Shown: positions 54,874 to 63,439 of the stretch, piece after piece
How the letters are laid out: every line of letters starts with the position of its first letter
Numbering within the stretch: the stretch's first letter is position 1
DNA from: Coralliovum pocilloporae
GTDB taxonomy: Bacteria > Pseudomonadota > Alphaproteobacteria > Rhizobiales > Cohaesibacteraceae
Assembly: GCF_030845175.1 (NCBI RefSeq)
Contig: NZ_CP132542.1
Span: 2,577,501-2,641,500, forward strand
Length of the DNA stretch: 64,000 nucleotides
Direction: 5' to 3'
The notes under the pieces: generated by a model
Seen by the model: only the letters and a program-made list of their open reading frames with translations
What the model was told of the DNA's origin: nothing
The model's database searches: none
Made by a program: the position numbers and the translations under genes

Positions 54874-57147
54874 TCAGTTCCTGCGAATATCTGCATCTTG
54901 CAGGCCAGCACCACCGCTGAGGGACAGATCGGTCAGTGCATTGCTGTTCTGCTCGGCTGGGGTGAGGGTACCCGCAGTCTGGTTCGGTGAGACGGTCTCA
55001 AGGGCTGCTCGCTGTTCCATCAGGCTGGTCAGGTCTTCAAGCACGGAACTGGCTTCAGGAGACAGAGTGGATGGGCTGCCATCAACCAGCAGGGGATCCC
55101 GAACAGGCTTCTTGCCGGTTTCTGCCCGGGCAACAAGCTTTGGCACAAACTGGCTGCCTTCCGTATAGGGAATGGGTTTCACCTCAATATTCTCATGGGC
55201 CTTGGCCATGACGGCCTGCCAGGTCATCGCCGGAAGGCGGCCGCCGGTCAGGCGTGCTGTGGGGCGGTTGTTGTCATTGCCATACCAGACAGCAGCAACA
55301 TAATTGCCCGTATAGCCAACGAACCAGGCATCCACATAAGCGTTGGTGGTCCCGGTCTTGCCTGCGGTTGGCACATTGGGGATCGCTGCCCGGCGCGCCG
55401 TGCCCCATTGCGGGATCTGCACCAGAATGGAATTCATCTTCTGAACGGTTTCTTCAGCTAACACGCGTTCGGTCAGTTCAGTATCTTCCGGGCGCTCAAA
55501 AATCACCTCGCCCCGGCTGTTGCGTATGGTGCGGACGGCAAAGGATGGTGCCTTGTAACCACCATTGGCAAAGGCCGCATAGGCCTGGGCCATGTCATGG
55601 ACCGTGACCTCGGCTGCACCAAGGGGCAGGGAGCGGGTAATCTTCAGCGGTGAGGTGATGCCCATCCGATAGGCGGTATCAACAATCTTGTCGCGGCCAA
55701 CAGCCTGCGCCAGCCGGACCGGCACGGTGTTGACTGACTTCACCAGAGCGCGTGTGAGCGGGATATTGCCCGAATAACTGCGGGTATAGTTGCGCGGTGA
55801 CCAGCCACCAATGGAGATCGGAGCGTCCGCCACAATGGACTTCGGTGAATAGCCATGCGCCATGGCCGTGGCATAGACAAAGGGCTTGAACGAGGAGCCA
55901 GGCTGCCGCAAGGCTTGTGTGGCGCGATTGAACTGGCTCTCACCATAATCACTGCCCCCCACCATGGCCCGAACGGCTCCTTCCGGCTCGCGAAGCACCA
56001 TTGCGGCTTCAGACGCCTTGTAGGATGCGCCGAACTGGCGAAGGAAAGACTGCGTGGTTGCTTCAGCGTGCTGTTGGAGGCGGGTGTCGATTGTTGTCCG
56101 CACAGTCAGCACCCGGTCTGTTGATCCTGCCGCGAGTTGCTTGACCTCATCGAAGGCATAATCGAGGAAATAGTCGGGGGCATCCACCTGACTGCTGTCA
56201 ATAGGCGTGGCCGGGTTGCGGCGGGCAGCCACCACCTGGCCTTCTGTCATGAACCCGGCCTGAACCATGTTGGTCAGCACTTCATCAGCTCGTGCACGGG
56301 CTGCAGGCAGGTTGATATGAGGCGCATATTTTGTCGGCGCCTTGAACAGGCCAGCCAGCATGGCTGATTCCGCCAAGGTCAGCTCTTTCACCGATTTGCC
56401 GAAATAGACTTCTGCAGCAGCCACAACACCAAAGGCACCGTTGCCCATATAGGCCCGGTCCAGATACAGCTTCAGAATCTCGCGCTTGGTGAGATTGAAT
56501 TCAAGCCATATAGACAGGTAGGCTTCCTTGATCTTGCGCTCAAGGGTCCGCTCATTGGTCAGAAACAGGTTCTTGGCCAGCTGCTGGGTGATGGATGATC
56601 CACCCTGAACCACACCACCGGCACGGACGTTCTCCACCAGCGCGCGCAGGGTTCCGAAAACATCAATGCCGAAATGGGTGTAGAAGCGCCGGTCCTCTGT
56701 GGCCAAAGCCGCCTTCACCATATGGTCGGGAATCTCGTCAAGCGGTATGGAATCGTTCAGCAGAATGCCGCGCTTGCCGATTTCATTGCCATAGCGGTCA
56801 AGAAAGGTGACGGAGAACTCGTCCTGTGTGCGCCAGTCGGTTTCTGTTTCATCAAAAGCAGGCAGGGCCAGCAGGACCGCCAGAACTGCGCCCACAAAGC
56901 CAAACGTCAGACTGTCAGACAAAAGCTCAATGCCGATGCGCCTGTAGCCACGGACCCGAAAGCGGTTCATGAAGCTGCGCAGGCCCTCAAAGCTGCCCGA
57001 CATGCTGTTCATCAACCGATAGAAACCGTCATCAATAAAAGAATCGATCTCCAGAAGACCAATGCGCCTGCGTCGCCTTGCCGGTGGCGTCTGAGGCTTG
57101 CTGGTCTCGGCCTCTTCCGTATCGGTCATCTTGTCTTGGTCGGTCAC
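54874..57147 (-). CDS. Class A penicillin-binding protein (PBP1-type)
   Basis: 757 residues. Cytoplasmic N-terminus rich in Arg, one membrane helix at about 75-95, glycosyltransferase GT51 domain (about 125-300: ATEDRRFYTHFGID with the catalytic Glu, GGSSITQQLAKNLFL, KREILKLYLDRAYMGNGAFG) and transpeptidase domain (about 390-690: SxxK in QPGSSFKPFVYA, SVN, KTGTTNAY). It polymerises and cross-links peptidoglycan. The N-terminus (GTG 57147 or ATG six codons in) has no clear ribosome site, so the start is uncertain. The Asp/Leu-rich tail after the catalytic core is low in conservation. Confidence 0.95.
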   Translation of the reverse strand: MTDQDKMTDTEEAETSKPQTPPARRRRRIGLLEIDSFIDDGFYRLMNSMSGSFEGLRSFMNRFRVRGYRRIGIELLSDSLTFGFVGAVLAVLLALPAFDETETDWRTQDEFSVTFLDRYGNEIGKRGILLNDSIPLDEIPDHMVKAALATEDRRFYTHFGIDVFGTLRALVENVRAGGVVQGGSSITQQLAKNLFLTNERTLERKIKEAYLSIWLEFNLTKREILKLYLDRAYMGNGAFGVVAAAEVYFGKSVKELTLAESAMLAGLFKAPTKYAPHINLPAARARADEVLTNMVQAGFMTEGQVVAARRNPATPIDSSQVDAPDYFLDYAFDEVKQLAAGSTDRVLTVRTTIDTRLQQHAEATTQSFLRQFGASYKASEAAMVLREPEGAVRAMVGGSDYGESQFNRATQALRQPGSSFKPFVYATAMAHGYSPKSIVADAPISIGGWSPRNYTRSYSGNIPLTRALVKSVNTVPVRLAQAVGRDKIVDTAYRMGITSPLKITRSLPLGAAEVTVHDMAQAYAAFANGGYKAPSFAVRTIRNSRGEVIFERPEDTELTERVLAEETVQKMNSILVQIPQWGTARRAAIPNVPTAGKTGTTNAYVDAWFVGYTGNYVAAVWYGNDNNRPTARLTGGRLPAMTWQAVMAKAHENIEVKPIPYTEGSQFVPKLVARAETGKKPVRDPLLVDGSPSTLSPEASSVLEDLTSLMEQRAALETVSPNQTAGTLTPAEQNSNALTDLSLSGGAGLQDADIRRN

Positions 57148-57305
57148 AGGTTCGGTTCACTCTGAAAACAATCTGGCAGCAATAGCACACGCGCCGAAAG
57201 TCAGTTATGTAACAGCAAATGGCACGTCAGGCAAAGCATCAACGCACTGCACAGGCATATATAATCACTGCGGGCACGCCCGGCTTATGAACAAGGATCA
57301 CGGTT

Positions 57306-57776
57306 TTGGCACCTGAACCGTTCTGGAAAACAAAATCTCTGGACGATCTCACCCCGGTCGAATGGGAATCGCTCTGCGATGGCTGCGGTCGCTGCTGTCT
57401 CAACAAGCTTGAGGATTATGATACCGGGGAGATTGAATGGACCAATGTGGCCTGTACCCTGTTTAACGCGGAAACCTGCCGGTGCAATCAATATGAGGTG
57501 CGTCAGGAGACGGTTCCGGACTGCATTCCTCTGACGCCTGAAACCGTGCGTGAAATCACCTGGTTGCCACCAACCTGTGCCTATCGTCTGGTGCGAGATG
57601 GACAGGATCTCTACTGGTGGCACCATCTTCTGTCCGGCAGTCGCGATACCGTTCACGAGGCTGGAATCTCCGCTCGTGGCCGTGTGGTCAGCGAAAATGA
57701 TATCCCCGTAGAGGATTTCGAGGATTATCTTGTCACCTGGCCAGATGAAGACCCGAGCGCAGAACCACACCAATGA
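57306..57776 (+). CDS. YcgN-family cysteine cluster protein
   Basis: 156 residues, UPF0260. [20 protein letters not shown] then [13 protein letters not shown] gives the CxxCxxxCC-like metal cluster; further Cys in [17 protein letters not shown], and [19 protein letters not shown] is the family core. It probably binds a metal or Fe-S cluster; function unknown. The start is a TTG at 57306 with AAGGA 8 bp upstream. It converges on nothing and is followed by the GTA leader region. Confidence 0.9.
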   Translation: MAPEPFWKTKSLDDLTPVEWESLCDGCGRCCLNKLEDYDTGEIEWTNVACTLFNAETCRCNQYEVRQETVPDCIPLTPETVREITWLPPTCAYRLVRDGQDLYWWHHLLSGSRDTVHEAGISARGRVVSENDIPVEDFEDYLVTWPDEDPSAEPHQ

Positions 57777-57865
57777 CCCGCATGTCTCAGGTGATTTAAC
57801 TTGGTAGCGTCCACGGTCTTAATCCTATATAAAATAGAAAATAACAATTTATACGATTATTTCTA

Positions 57866-57892
57866 TTGACAGTGGTGCGATGATTGTATAGT
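57866..57892 (+). promoter_or_regulatory. Candidate promoter of the GTA cluster
   Basis: TTGACA (57866-57871) and TATAGT (57887-57892) with a 15-bp spacer, in an AT-rich stretch about 105 bp before the first GTA gene. A shorter than usual spacer makes it weak or regulator-dependent. A CTGCGC-CTC-GCGCAG hairpin follows at 57914-57928. Confidence 0.4.
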
Positions 57893-57952
57893 GTTTTGGC
57901 ATAGTCACAGTTCTGCGCCTCGCGCAGTCCGGTCACTCCCAAGAATTCCTTG

Positions 57953-57981
57953 CCGGGTCAGCCATGCTGGTCCGGTTTTTT
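57953..57981 (+). terminator. Intrinsic terminator in the leader of the GTA cluster
   Basis: A 10-bp stem (CCGGGTCAGC about 57953-57962 with GCTGGTCCGG 57966-57975, two G-U pairs, loop CAT) followed by six T. It lies 17 bp before the ATG of the first GTA gene, downstream of the candidate promoter, suggesting attenuation. Confidence 0.75.
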
Positions 57982-57997
57982 GTTGGACTGATCACCT

Positions 57998-58459
57998 ATG
58001 GCAAACAAGGCGGATACGCCATGGTCGCGTATCAAGGCCCTGTATGAGGGGCAAAGGATGAGCGTTGCAGCGCTCAGCCGTCAATTTGGCGTGTCTCAAT
58101 CCGCCATCCACAGACGCAAGAAACAGGAGCACTGGACATGGCAGCAGCCTTCCGAGGGAAAAGAGCAGGGCGTTCTTGCTGAAAGCGGTGCTGAACTGCC
58201 CGGTCGGACAGCCCTCGTGGCCCGGTTGCGACGGGTGTTCGACAAGCAGGTCTCGGAAGTTGAGGCCCGTCTTGGCAGGCTGGGCCAGACCTCTCTGGAT
58301 GAAAAGGACGCCCGTACCCTGTCAACGCTGGTGCGAACCGCAGAAAAACTGATGGACCTGGAAGAGCAGGATTCAGGCGACATGGACAAAGATGAGGAGG
58401 TAAGCCTTGAAACGCTCCGCGAGGACCTTGCGCGACGCCTTGGTTGCTTTGTCCGATGA
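57998..58459 (+). CDS. GTA small terminase-like protein (gene 1 position)
   Basis: 153 residues. An N-terminal helix-turn-helix (MSVAALSRQFGVSQSAIHRR) is followed by a helical, acidic C-terminal part (VSEVEARLGRLGQTSLDEKD, RTAEKLMDLEEQDSGDMDKD). The position directly before the large terminase and the HTH-plus-coil layout fit a small terminase subunit, which recognises DNA and recruits the motor; gene 1 of the Rhodobacter GTA has this role. ATG 57998 follows the leader terminator. Its 3' end overlaps the large terminase gene by 53 bp. Confidence 0.75.
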   Translation: MANKADTPWSRIKALYEGQRMSVAALSRQFGVSQSAIHRRKKQEHWTWQQPSEGKEQGVLAESGAELPGRTALVARLRRVFDKQVSEVEARLGRLGQTSLDEKDARTLSTLVRTAEKLMDLEEQDSGDMDKDEEVSLETLREDLARRLGCFVR

Positions 58460-59741
58460 GGCCTCAGCCGTTTCTTTTCTGGCATCGTGTTCGGCTGCAG
58501 AAATCCGGGCGCTGGCCTTTGACTGGGAAGTCTGGGCCAGGGAAGACCAGTTACCGCCTACAGGAAATTGGACCACCTGGATGATACTGGGCGGGCGCGG
58601 TGCCGGAAAAACCCGCGCTGGTGCTGAATGGGTGCGCGGCATGGCCCTGGGCAAACCGCCCTTCGCGTCCGAGCCTGCCAGTCGTATCGCGCTGATTGGT
58701 GAAACCATTGCTGATGTGCGTGAGGTGATGATTGAGGGGGTCTCGGGGCTTTTATCAATCCATCCTCGGTCTGAACGGCCGGACTGGCTGCCATCACGCA
58801 GGCGGCTGACCTGGCCCAATGGCAGTATTGCGCAAGTCTTCTCAGCGGAAGACCCCGAAGGGTTGCGCGGGCCGCAATTCCATGCCGCTTGGGCGGATGA
58901 GCTGGCCAAGTGGCGCTATGCGGAGGAAACATGGGACATGCTTCAGTTCGGTCTGCGGCTTGGGCGTCAGCCCCGGCAGATTGTCACCACAACGCCGCGA
59001 CCCATCCCGCTTCTGAAGCGGCTTATGGACGAGCCAGGCACCGTGCTGAGCAGAGCGGCCACCCGCGCCAATGCGGCCAATCTGGCACCGGGTTTTCTCG
59101 ACCGGATTGTCGGACGATATGCCGATACCCGGCTGGGGCGGCAGGAGCTGGATGGCGAACTGATTGAGGACAGGCAGGATGCACTCTGGCACCGGCAGCA
59201 AATGGATGTGTTGCGGGTATCGTCTGCACCCGAGCTCACACGGATTGTCGTGGCTGTCGACCCGCCAGCCTCAAGCACAAAGAGGGCTGATGCATGCGGT
59301 ATCATCGTAGCCGGTATCTGTGCCAATGGCGTGGCGTATGTCCTGAAGGACAGCACGCTGCGCGAGGTGCGGCCGACCGAATGGGCCAGTAAGGCCGCCG
59401 GGCTGATGCGCCGGTACGAGGCCGATGCGCTTGTGGTCGAGGTCAACCAGGGCGGAGAGATGGTCGAGACCGTTATCCGCGAGGTTGACCCGTTGATACC
59501 GGTCAAGCCGGTTCGGGCCACGCGGGGCAAGTGGGTGCGGGCAGAGCCGGTTGCAGCGCTCTATGAGCAGGGGCGGGTCCGTCATGTGGGTGGGTTTGCA
59601 GACCTTGAGGATGAAATGTGTGATTTCGGCCTCAATGGCCTGTCGTCCGGCAAAAGCCCTGACCGGATGGATGCTCTGGTTTGGGCACTGACTGCCTTGA
59701 TGCTTGGCCCACAGGCCACCCCGCAAGTGCGGTCGCTTTGA
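58407..59741 (+). CDS. GTA/phage large terminase subunit
   Basis: 444 residues. ATPase domain with Walker A WMILGGRGAGKTRAGAEW (about residues 58-75), Walker B and coupling region FHAAWADELAKWRYAEETWD, and TTTPRPIPLLKRLM. The nuclease domain has VAVDPPAS and the later acidic residues in ALVVEVNQGGEM and KSPDRMDALVWAL. The start is a TTG at 58407, supported by GAGGAGG 6 bp upstream; this gives a 53-bp overlap with the preceding gene. The motor packages DNA into heads; in GTAs it packages random host DNA. Confidence 0.93.
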   Translation: MKRSARTLRDALVALSDEASAVSFLASCSAAEIRALAFDWEVWAREDQLPPTGNWTTWMILGGRGAGKTRAGAEWVRGMALGKPPFASEPASRIALIGETIADVREVMIEGVSGLLSIHPRSERPDWLPSRRRLTWPNGSIAQVFSAEDPEGLRGPQFHAAWADELAKWRYAEETWDMLQFGLRLGRQPRQIVTTTPRPIPLLKRLMDEPGTVLSRAATRANAANLAPGFLDRIVGRYADTRLGRQELDGELIEDRQDALWHRQQMDVLRVSSAPELTRIVVAVDPPASSTKRADACGIIVAGICANGVAYVLKDSTLREVRPTEWASKAAGLMRRYEADALVVEVNQGGEMVETVIREVDPLIPVKPVRATRGKWVRAEPVAALYEQGRVRHVGGFADLEDEMCDFGLNGLSSGKSPDRMDALVWALTALMLGPQATPQVRSL

Positions 59742-59787
59742 TGCGTGGCATCTGAATAACCTTTGAACAGAACAGAATGAGGACACT

Positions 59788-61014
59788 ATGTTTGGCTGGC
59801 TCCGCAGGGAACCGGTACGGTCCGCCGTGCCTGTAGAACGGGAAGAAAAGGCGAGCCGAACCGGCGGCCTGATTGCATTTCAGCATCAGGGGCAGCCGGT
59901 CTGGACGCCAAGGGATTATGGTGCACTGGCGCGCGAGGGTTACACGAAAAACCCCATCGTTTACCGCTGTGTCCGGATGATTGCCGAAGCTGCCGCTTCC
60001 GTGCCCTGGATACTCTATCAGGGGCGGGACGAGTTGGACGAGCACCCGATTCTGACCCTGCTTGACGGGCCGAATGAGCGGCAGGGCGGTGCAGAGTTTC
60101 TCGAGGAACTCTACGGCCACGTACTGGTGGCTGGTAATGCCTATGCAGAGGCGCTTGCGGTGACCGATGGCATCGGTGAATTGCATGTTCTGAGGCCGGA
60201 CAGGATGAAAGTGGTTCCGGGGCGCGACGGCTGGCCTGACGCCTATGATTATACGGTGTCTGGCCGAACGGTCCGGTTCCGCGCGGAGGAAGGCGGGTTG
60301 GTCCGACCAATCCTGCATCTGACCCTCTTTCATCCGCTCAACGACCATTACGGTTTTGCCCCGCTTGAAGCCGCTCAAACCAGCCTTGATGTGCACAATG
60401 CAGCCGGTGTCTGGAACAAGGCCCTGCTGGATAACTCGGCCAGACCATCCGGCGCGCTGGTCTATGCGGCCCGCGAAGGCGGGAATTTGACAGACGAGCA
60501 GTTCGAGCGCCTGAAAGCCGAGTTGGAAGACGGCTTCTCAGGTTCCGGAAATGCCGGGCGGCCTTTACTGCTCGAGGGTGGGCTTGACTGGAAAGCCATG
60601 GCGCTAAGCCCGCGCGACATGGATTTTCTTGAAGCCAAGAATGGAGCCGCCCGGGATATCGCGCTTGCCTTCGGTGTCCCGCCCATGCTGCTGGGCATTC
60701 CCGGAGACAACACTTTCGCCAACTATCAGGAGGCCAACCGGGCATTCTGGCGACAGACTATTCTGCCCCTTGTGGGGCGGACGGCCAAGGCTCTCACGAC
60801 CTGGCTGGCGCCTGCCTACGGCGGGCGTCTCAGGCTCTGGTATGACGCCGACCAGATTGACGCGCTGTCGTCCGAACGGGAGGCCTTATGGCAACGGGTC
60901 AATGATGCGAGCTTCCTGTCTGACAGCGAAAAGCGGGAGGCGGTTGGTTACAGCCCGGAGCGGTCGGACGACCCGGTTTCCGGCTCGGGCTTTACCCCGA
61001 TGGACTCCATGTGA
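59788..61014 (+). CDS. HK97-family portal protein (GTA gene 3 position)
   Basis: 408 residues. KNPIVYRCVRMIAEAAASVP, LHVLRPDRMKVVPGRDGWPD, NDHYGFAPLEAAQTSLDVHN and FGVPPMLLGIPGDNTFANYQ are typical of HK97-type portals. It forms the dodecameric ring through which DNA enters the head. ATG 59788 has GAGGAC just upstream. The stop overlaps the next gene by 4 bp. Confidence 0.94.
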   Translation: MFGWLRREPVRSAVPVEREEKASRTGGLIAFQHQGQPVWTPRDYGALAREGYTKNPIVYRCVRMIAEAAASVPWILYQGRDELDEHPILTLLDGPNERQGGAEFLEELYGHVLVAGNAYAEALAVTDGIGELHVLRPDRMKVVPGRDGWPDAYDYTVSGRTVRFRAEEGGLVRPILHLTLFHPLNDHYGFAPLEAAQTSLDVHNAAGVWNKALLDNSARPSGALVYAAREGGNLTDEQFERLKAELEDGFSGSGNAGRPLLLEGGLDWKAMALSPRDMDFLEAKNGAARDIALAFGVPPMLLGIPGDNTFANYQEANRAFWRQTILPLVGRTAKALTTWLAPAYGGRLRLWYDADQIDALSSEREALWQRVNDASFLSDSEKREAVGYSPERSDDPVSGSGFTPMDSM

Positions 61015-61199
61015 CCGAGCTTGCAACTCCCTTTGCCGAACGTGGAGACCTAGCGCATCTGGCGCTGTTTCTCTGGGCCTCGGGTGCCAGCACTCTGCTT
61101 GTCTGGTCCTTGCGTGAACTGGTGGCGTTGAATCGACGTTTTAACGACTTCGTCAATGAGATTGCCCGCCTGAATCAACAGTTTAACATTCGGAACTGA
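61011..61199 (+). CDS. Small GTA membrane-type protein (gene 3.5 position)
   Basis: 62 residues, GTG start overlapping the portal stop (GTGA). A hydrophobic stretch LALFLWASGASTLLVWSL is followed by a short charged helix (NRRFNDFVNEIARLNQQFN). Small open frames at this point are found in other GTA clusters, with no known function. The tight coupling supports that it is translated. Confidence 0.65.
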   Translation: MTELATPFAERGDLAHLALFLWASGASTLLVWSLRELVALNRRFNDFVNEIARLNQQFNIRN

Positions 61200-61201
61200 A
61201 G

Positions 61202-61366
61202 ATGAAGACCTTCAATCAACTGATTCAAATGACTCATGTTTTCGCGACTTTTAAAGCGCCACTTCCACCCCATTCCGAAGTGTTTCATGAATTCGCTGAA
61301 GGGCTGTCTCGTGTTCTGCATCAACGGAATGCAGAGCTGCGCATCCGTACTGTGACGGGAGGATAA
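61202..61366 (+). CDS. 54-residue hypothetical protein in GTA cluster
   Basis: ATG 61202, two bases after the preceding stop codon, ends 3 bp before the protease gene. It begins MKTFNQLIQMTHVFATFKAP and contains EVFHEFAEGLSRVLHQRN. Codon use is richer in A and T than the neighbours. There is no homology that could be recognised. It might be only a spacer; the exact tiling between two genes argues for a real gene. Confidence 0.5.
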   Translation: MKTFNQLIQMTHVFATFKAPLPPHSEVFHEFAEGLSRVLHQRNAELRIRTVTGG

Positions 61367-61369
61367 GCC

Positions 61370-62080
61370 ATGGCTGATATCAGTGGTGCACCCGCAATTG
61401 AATGGCACGCAGCCCTTGACCGGGAGGTCAAGTTCTCTGTTGCCGACCTGACCTCGGTCGAGGCTGACGGGTGTTTTTCAGGCTATGCCAGCCTGTTCGG
61501 CAAAACGGACCTCGGGCGCGACATGGTGATGCCCGGAGCCTTTGCCAACTCGCTGGCCCGGCGCGGGACCAGGGGCGTCAAGATGCTCTACCAGCACGAC
61601 CCGTCAGAGCCCATTGGCCAATGGCTTGAGCTGAAGGAAAACAGTCGCGGGCTGTTCGTCCGGGGCCGGTTGATGCCGGATGTTGCCCGCTCACGGGATG
61701 TGCTCAGCCTGATGCGGGAAGGGGTGCTCGACGGCCTCTCAATCGGTTTCAGAACAGTGCGCGGCAAGACCGATGCAAAGAGCCGTATCAGACGGCTCTA
61801 TGAGGTCGACCTCTGGGAGATTTCAGTGGTCACCTTTCCGATGTTGCCGGATGCCCGCATCAGCGCGGTCAAGTCCGGCGGGGCACCAGGGCAAAGGCCG
61901 ACACTCAGAGAATTCGAACGCTGGCTCACGCGGGATGCAGGGTTCAGCCGTTCCGATGCCCGGACGATTATCCGCTCCGGGTTCACCAGCCTCAAGGGCA
62001 TGCAGGACGCTGCCGGGGACAAGGGGCTTGCCCGACGCATGCGGCAGGCCGCCCACCATTTTCGTACAGCAAGGACCTGA
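61370..62080 (+). CDS. HK97-family prohead protease (GTA gene 4 position)
   Basis: 236 residues. It starts MADISGAPAIEWHAALDREV and the protease core reads FSGYASLFGKTDLGRDMVMP, with the catalytic His in MLYQHDPSEPIGQW and Ser in VLDGLSIGFRTV; the LYEVDLWEISVVTFPM motif carries the third catalytic residue. It cleaves capsid N-terminal scaffold segments during head maturation. A C-terminal stretch of about 60 residues (RPTLREFERWLTRDAGFSRS) is typical of GTA versions. ATG 61370 has GGGAGGA upstream. Confidence 0.93.
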   Translation: MADISGAPAIEWHAALDREVKFSVADLTSVEADGCFSGYASLFGKTDLGRDMVMPGAFANSLARRGTRGVKMLYQHDPSEPIGQWLELKENSRGLFVRGRLMPDVARSRDVLSLMREGVLDGLSIGFRTVRGKTDAKSRIRRLYEVDLWEISVVTFPMLPDARISAVKSGGAPGQRPTLREFERWLTRDAGFSRSDARTIIRSGFTSLKGMQDAAGDKGLARRMRQAAHHFRTART

Positions 62081-62081
62081 C

Positions 62082-63362
62082 ATGACAGACCAGACCTATC
62101 CGACCCGGCTTGAGACGCCGGTCCCGCTTGAAACAAAGAGCGGCCATTCGGCATCAGACCTCACCGATGCCTTCGATGAGTTCATGACCTCGTTTGAAGC
62201 GTTCAAGGATGCCAATGACGAACGGCTTCAGGCGCTTGAAACCCGGATGACATCCGACCCGCTCACTGATGAGAAAGTCAATCGCATCAATACCGCGCTT
62301 GATGAGCAGAAGCGCGCCATGGACCATCTGATTCTGAAAGCCGGACGTCCGGCCAGGGCAGGCGGTGACCGTCCATGGTCTCCGGCTCTGGCCGAACACA
62401 AAACCGCCTTTGAGCGCTATGTGCGTTCCGGTTCCGAACAGGGGCTTCATCAGCTTGAGGAAAAAGCCCTCTCGGCCGGCTCAGACCCTGATGGCGGATA
62501 TCTTGTCCCTGATGAGGTGGAGACGGAAATCGGCCGCAGGTTGACGACCCTGTCGCCCATTCGTGCGATTTCATCTGTCCGTCAGGTGTCGTCGTCGGTT
62601 TACAAGAAACCCTTCGCCACCACAGGTCCGGCAACCGGATGGGTCGCCGAGACGGCGGTCCGCCCGCAAACAGCGACACCAACCCTGGCTGAGCTGCAGT
62701 TTCCGGTCATGGAGCTTTATGCCATGCCGGCGGCCACCTCCACATTGCTGGATGACAGCGCGGTCAATATCGACCAGTGGATTGCCGATGAAGTGCAGAT
62801 TGCCTTTGCGGAACAGGAAGGCGAGGCCTTTGTCAAAGGCGATGGTGTCAACAAGCCGCGCGGTTTCCTCGACTATACGACGGTGGATGAATCCGGCTGG
62901 AGTTGGGGGAATATCGGCACCATCGCCACGGGCGCGGATGGTGATTTCGCCTCATCCAGCCCGTCAGATGTGCTGATTGATACAATCTACGCCCTCAAGG
63001 CGGGATACAGGCAGAATGGCAACTGGGTGATGAATCGCTCGACCCAGGCTGCTGTCCGCAAGCTCAAGGATGCTGACGGCAATTATCTCTGGCAGCCACC
63101 GGCGCAGGCGGGTGGTCAGGCCAGCCTGATGAATTTCCCGCTTGTCGAGGCTGAAGACATGCCGGATATCGCATCAGACGCAACAGCCATTGCCTTTGGT
63201 GATTTCCGTCGCGGCTATCTCATCATCGACCGCCTGGGTGTCCGCATTCTGCGCGATCCCTATTCCAGCAAGCCCTACGTGCTGTTCTACACCACCAAGC
63301 GTGTGGGCGGCGGTGTGCAGGACTTCGATGCCATCAAGCTGGTGAAATTCGGAACATCCTGA
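62082..63362 (+). CDS. HK97-family major capsid protein (GTA gene 5 position)
   Basis: 426 residues. A helical scaffold-like N-terminal region (about 20-110: SDLTDAFDEFMTSFEAFKDA, LTDEKVNRINTALDEQKRAM) is likely removed by the protease. The capsid fold starts around SAGSDPDGGYLVPDEVE, with FAEQEGEAFVKGDGVNKPRG and GDFRRGYLIIDRLGVRILRD. Length fits GTA capsids. ATG 62082 is used, 1 bp after the protease stop; the frame is open back to 61773 but that part overlaps the protease gene in another frame. A strong terminator follows. Confidence 0.94.
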   Translation: MTDQTYPTRLETPVPLETKSGHSASDLTDAFDEFMTSFEAFKDANDERLQALETRMTSDPLTDEKVNRINTALDEQKRAMDHLILKAGRPARAGGDRPWSPALAEHKTAFERYVRSGSEQGLHQLEEKALSAGSDPDGGYLVPDEVETEIGRRLTTLSPIRAISSVRQVSSSVYKKPFATTGPATGWVAETAVRPQTATPTLAELQFPVMELYAMPAATSTLLDDSAVNIDQWIADEVQIAFAEQEGEAFVKGDGVNKPRGFLDYTTVDESGWSWGNIGTIATGADGDFASSSPSDVLIDTIYALKAGYRQNGNWVMNRSTQAAVRKLKDADGNYLWQPPAQAGGQASLMNFPLVEAEDMPDIASDATAIAFGDFRRGYLIIDRLGVRILRDPYSSKPYVLFYTTKRVGGGVQDFDAIKLVKFGTS

Positions 63363-63398
63363 CCCGCGCTTTTCTCCATCCTCCCTGAAGCCCAACTT

Positions 63399-63430
63399 GA
63401 CGGCCTCGCTTTTGCGGGGCCGTCTTTTTT
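63399..63430 (+). terminator. Intrinsic terminator between capsid and connector genes
   Basis: GACGGCCTCGC (63399-63409) pairs with GCGGGGCCGTC (63414-63424) around TTTT, one G-U pair, followed by six T. It sits inside the GTA cluster directly before the ribosome site of the next gene. Confidence 0.9.
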
Positions 63431-63439
63431 GGAGGACAT

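Noticed and set aside
61773-62081. Upstream in-frame extension of the capsid gene
   Set aside because: It overlaps the prohead protease in another frame; the capsid family starts near ATG 62082, which directly follows the protease stop.
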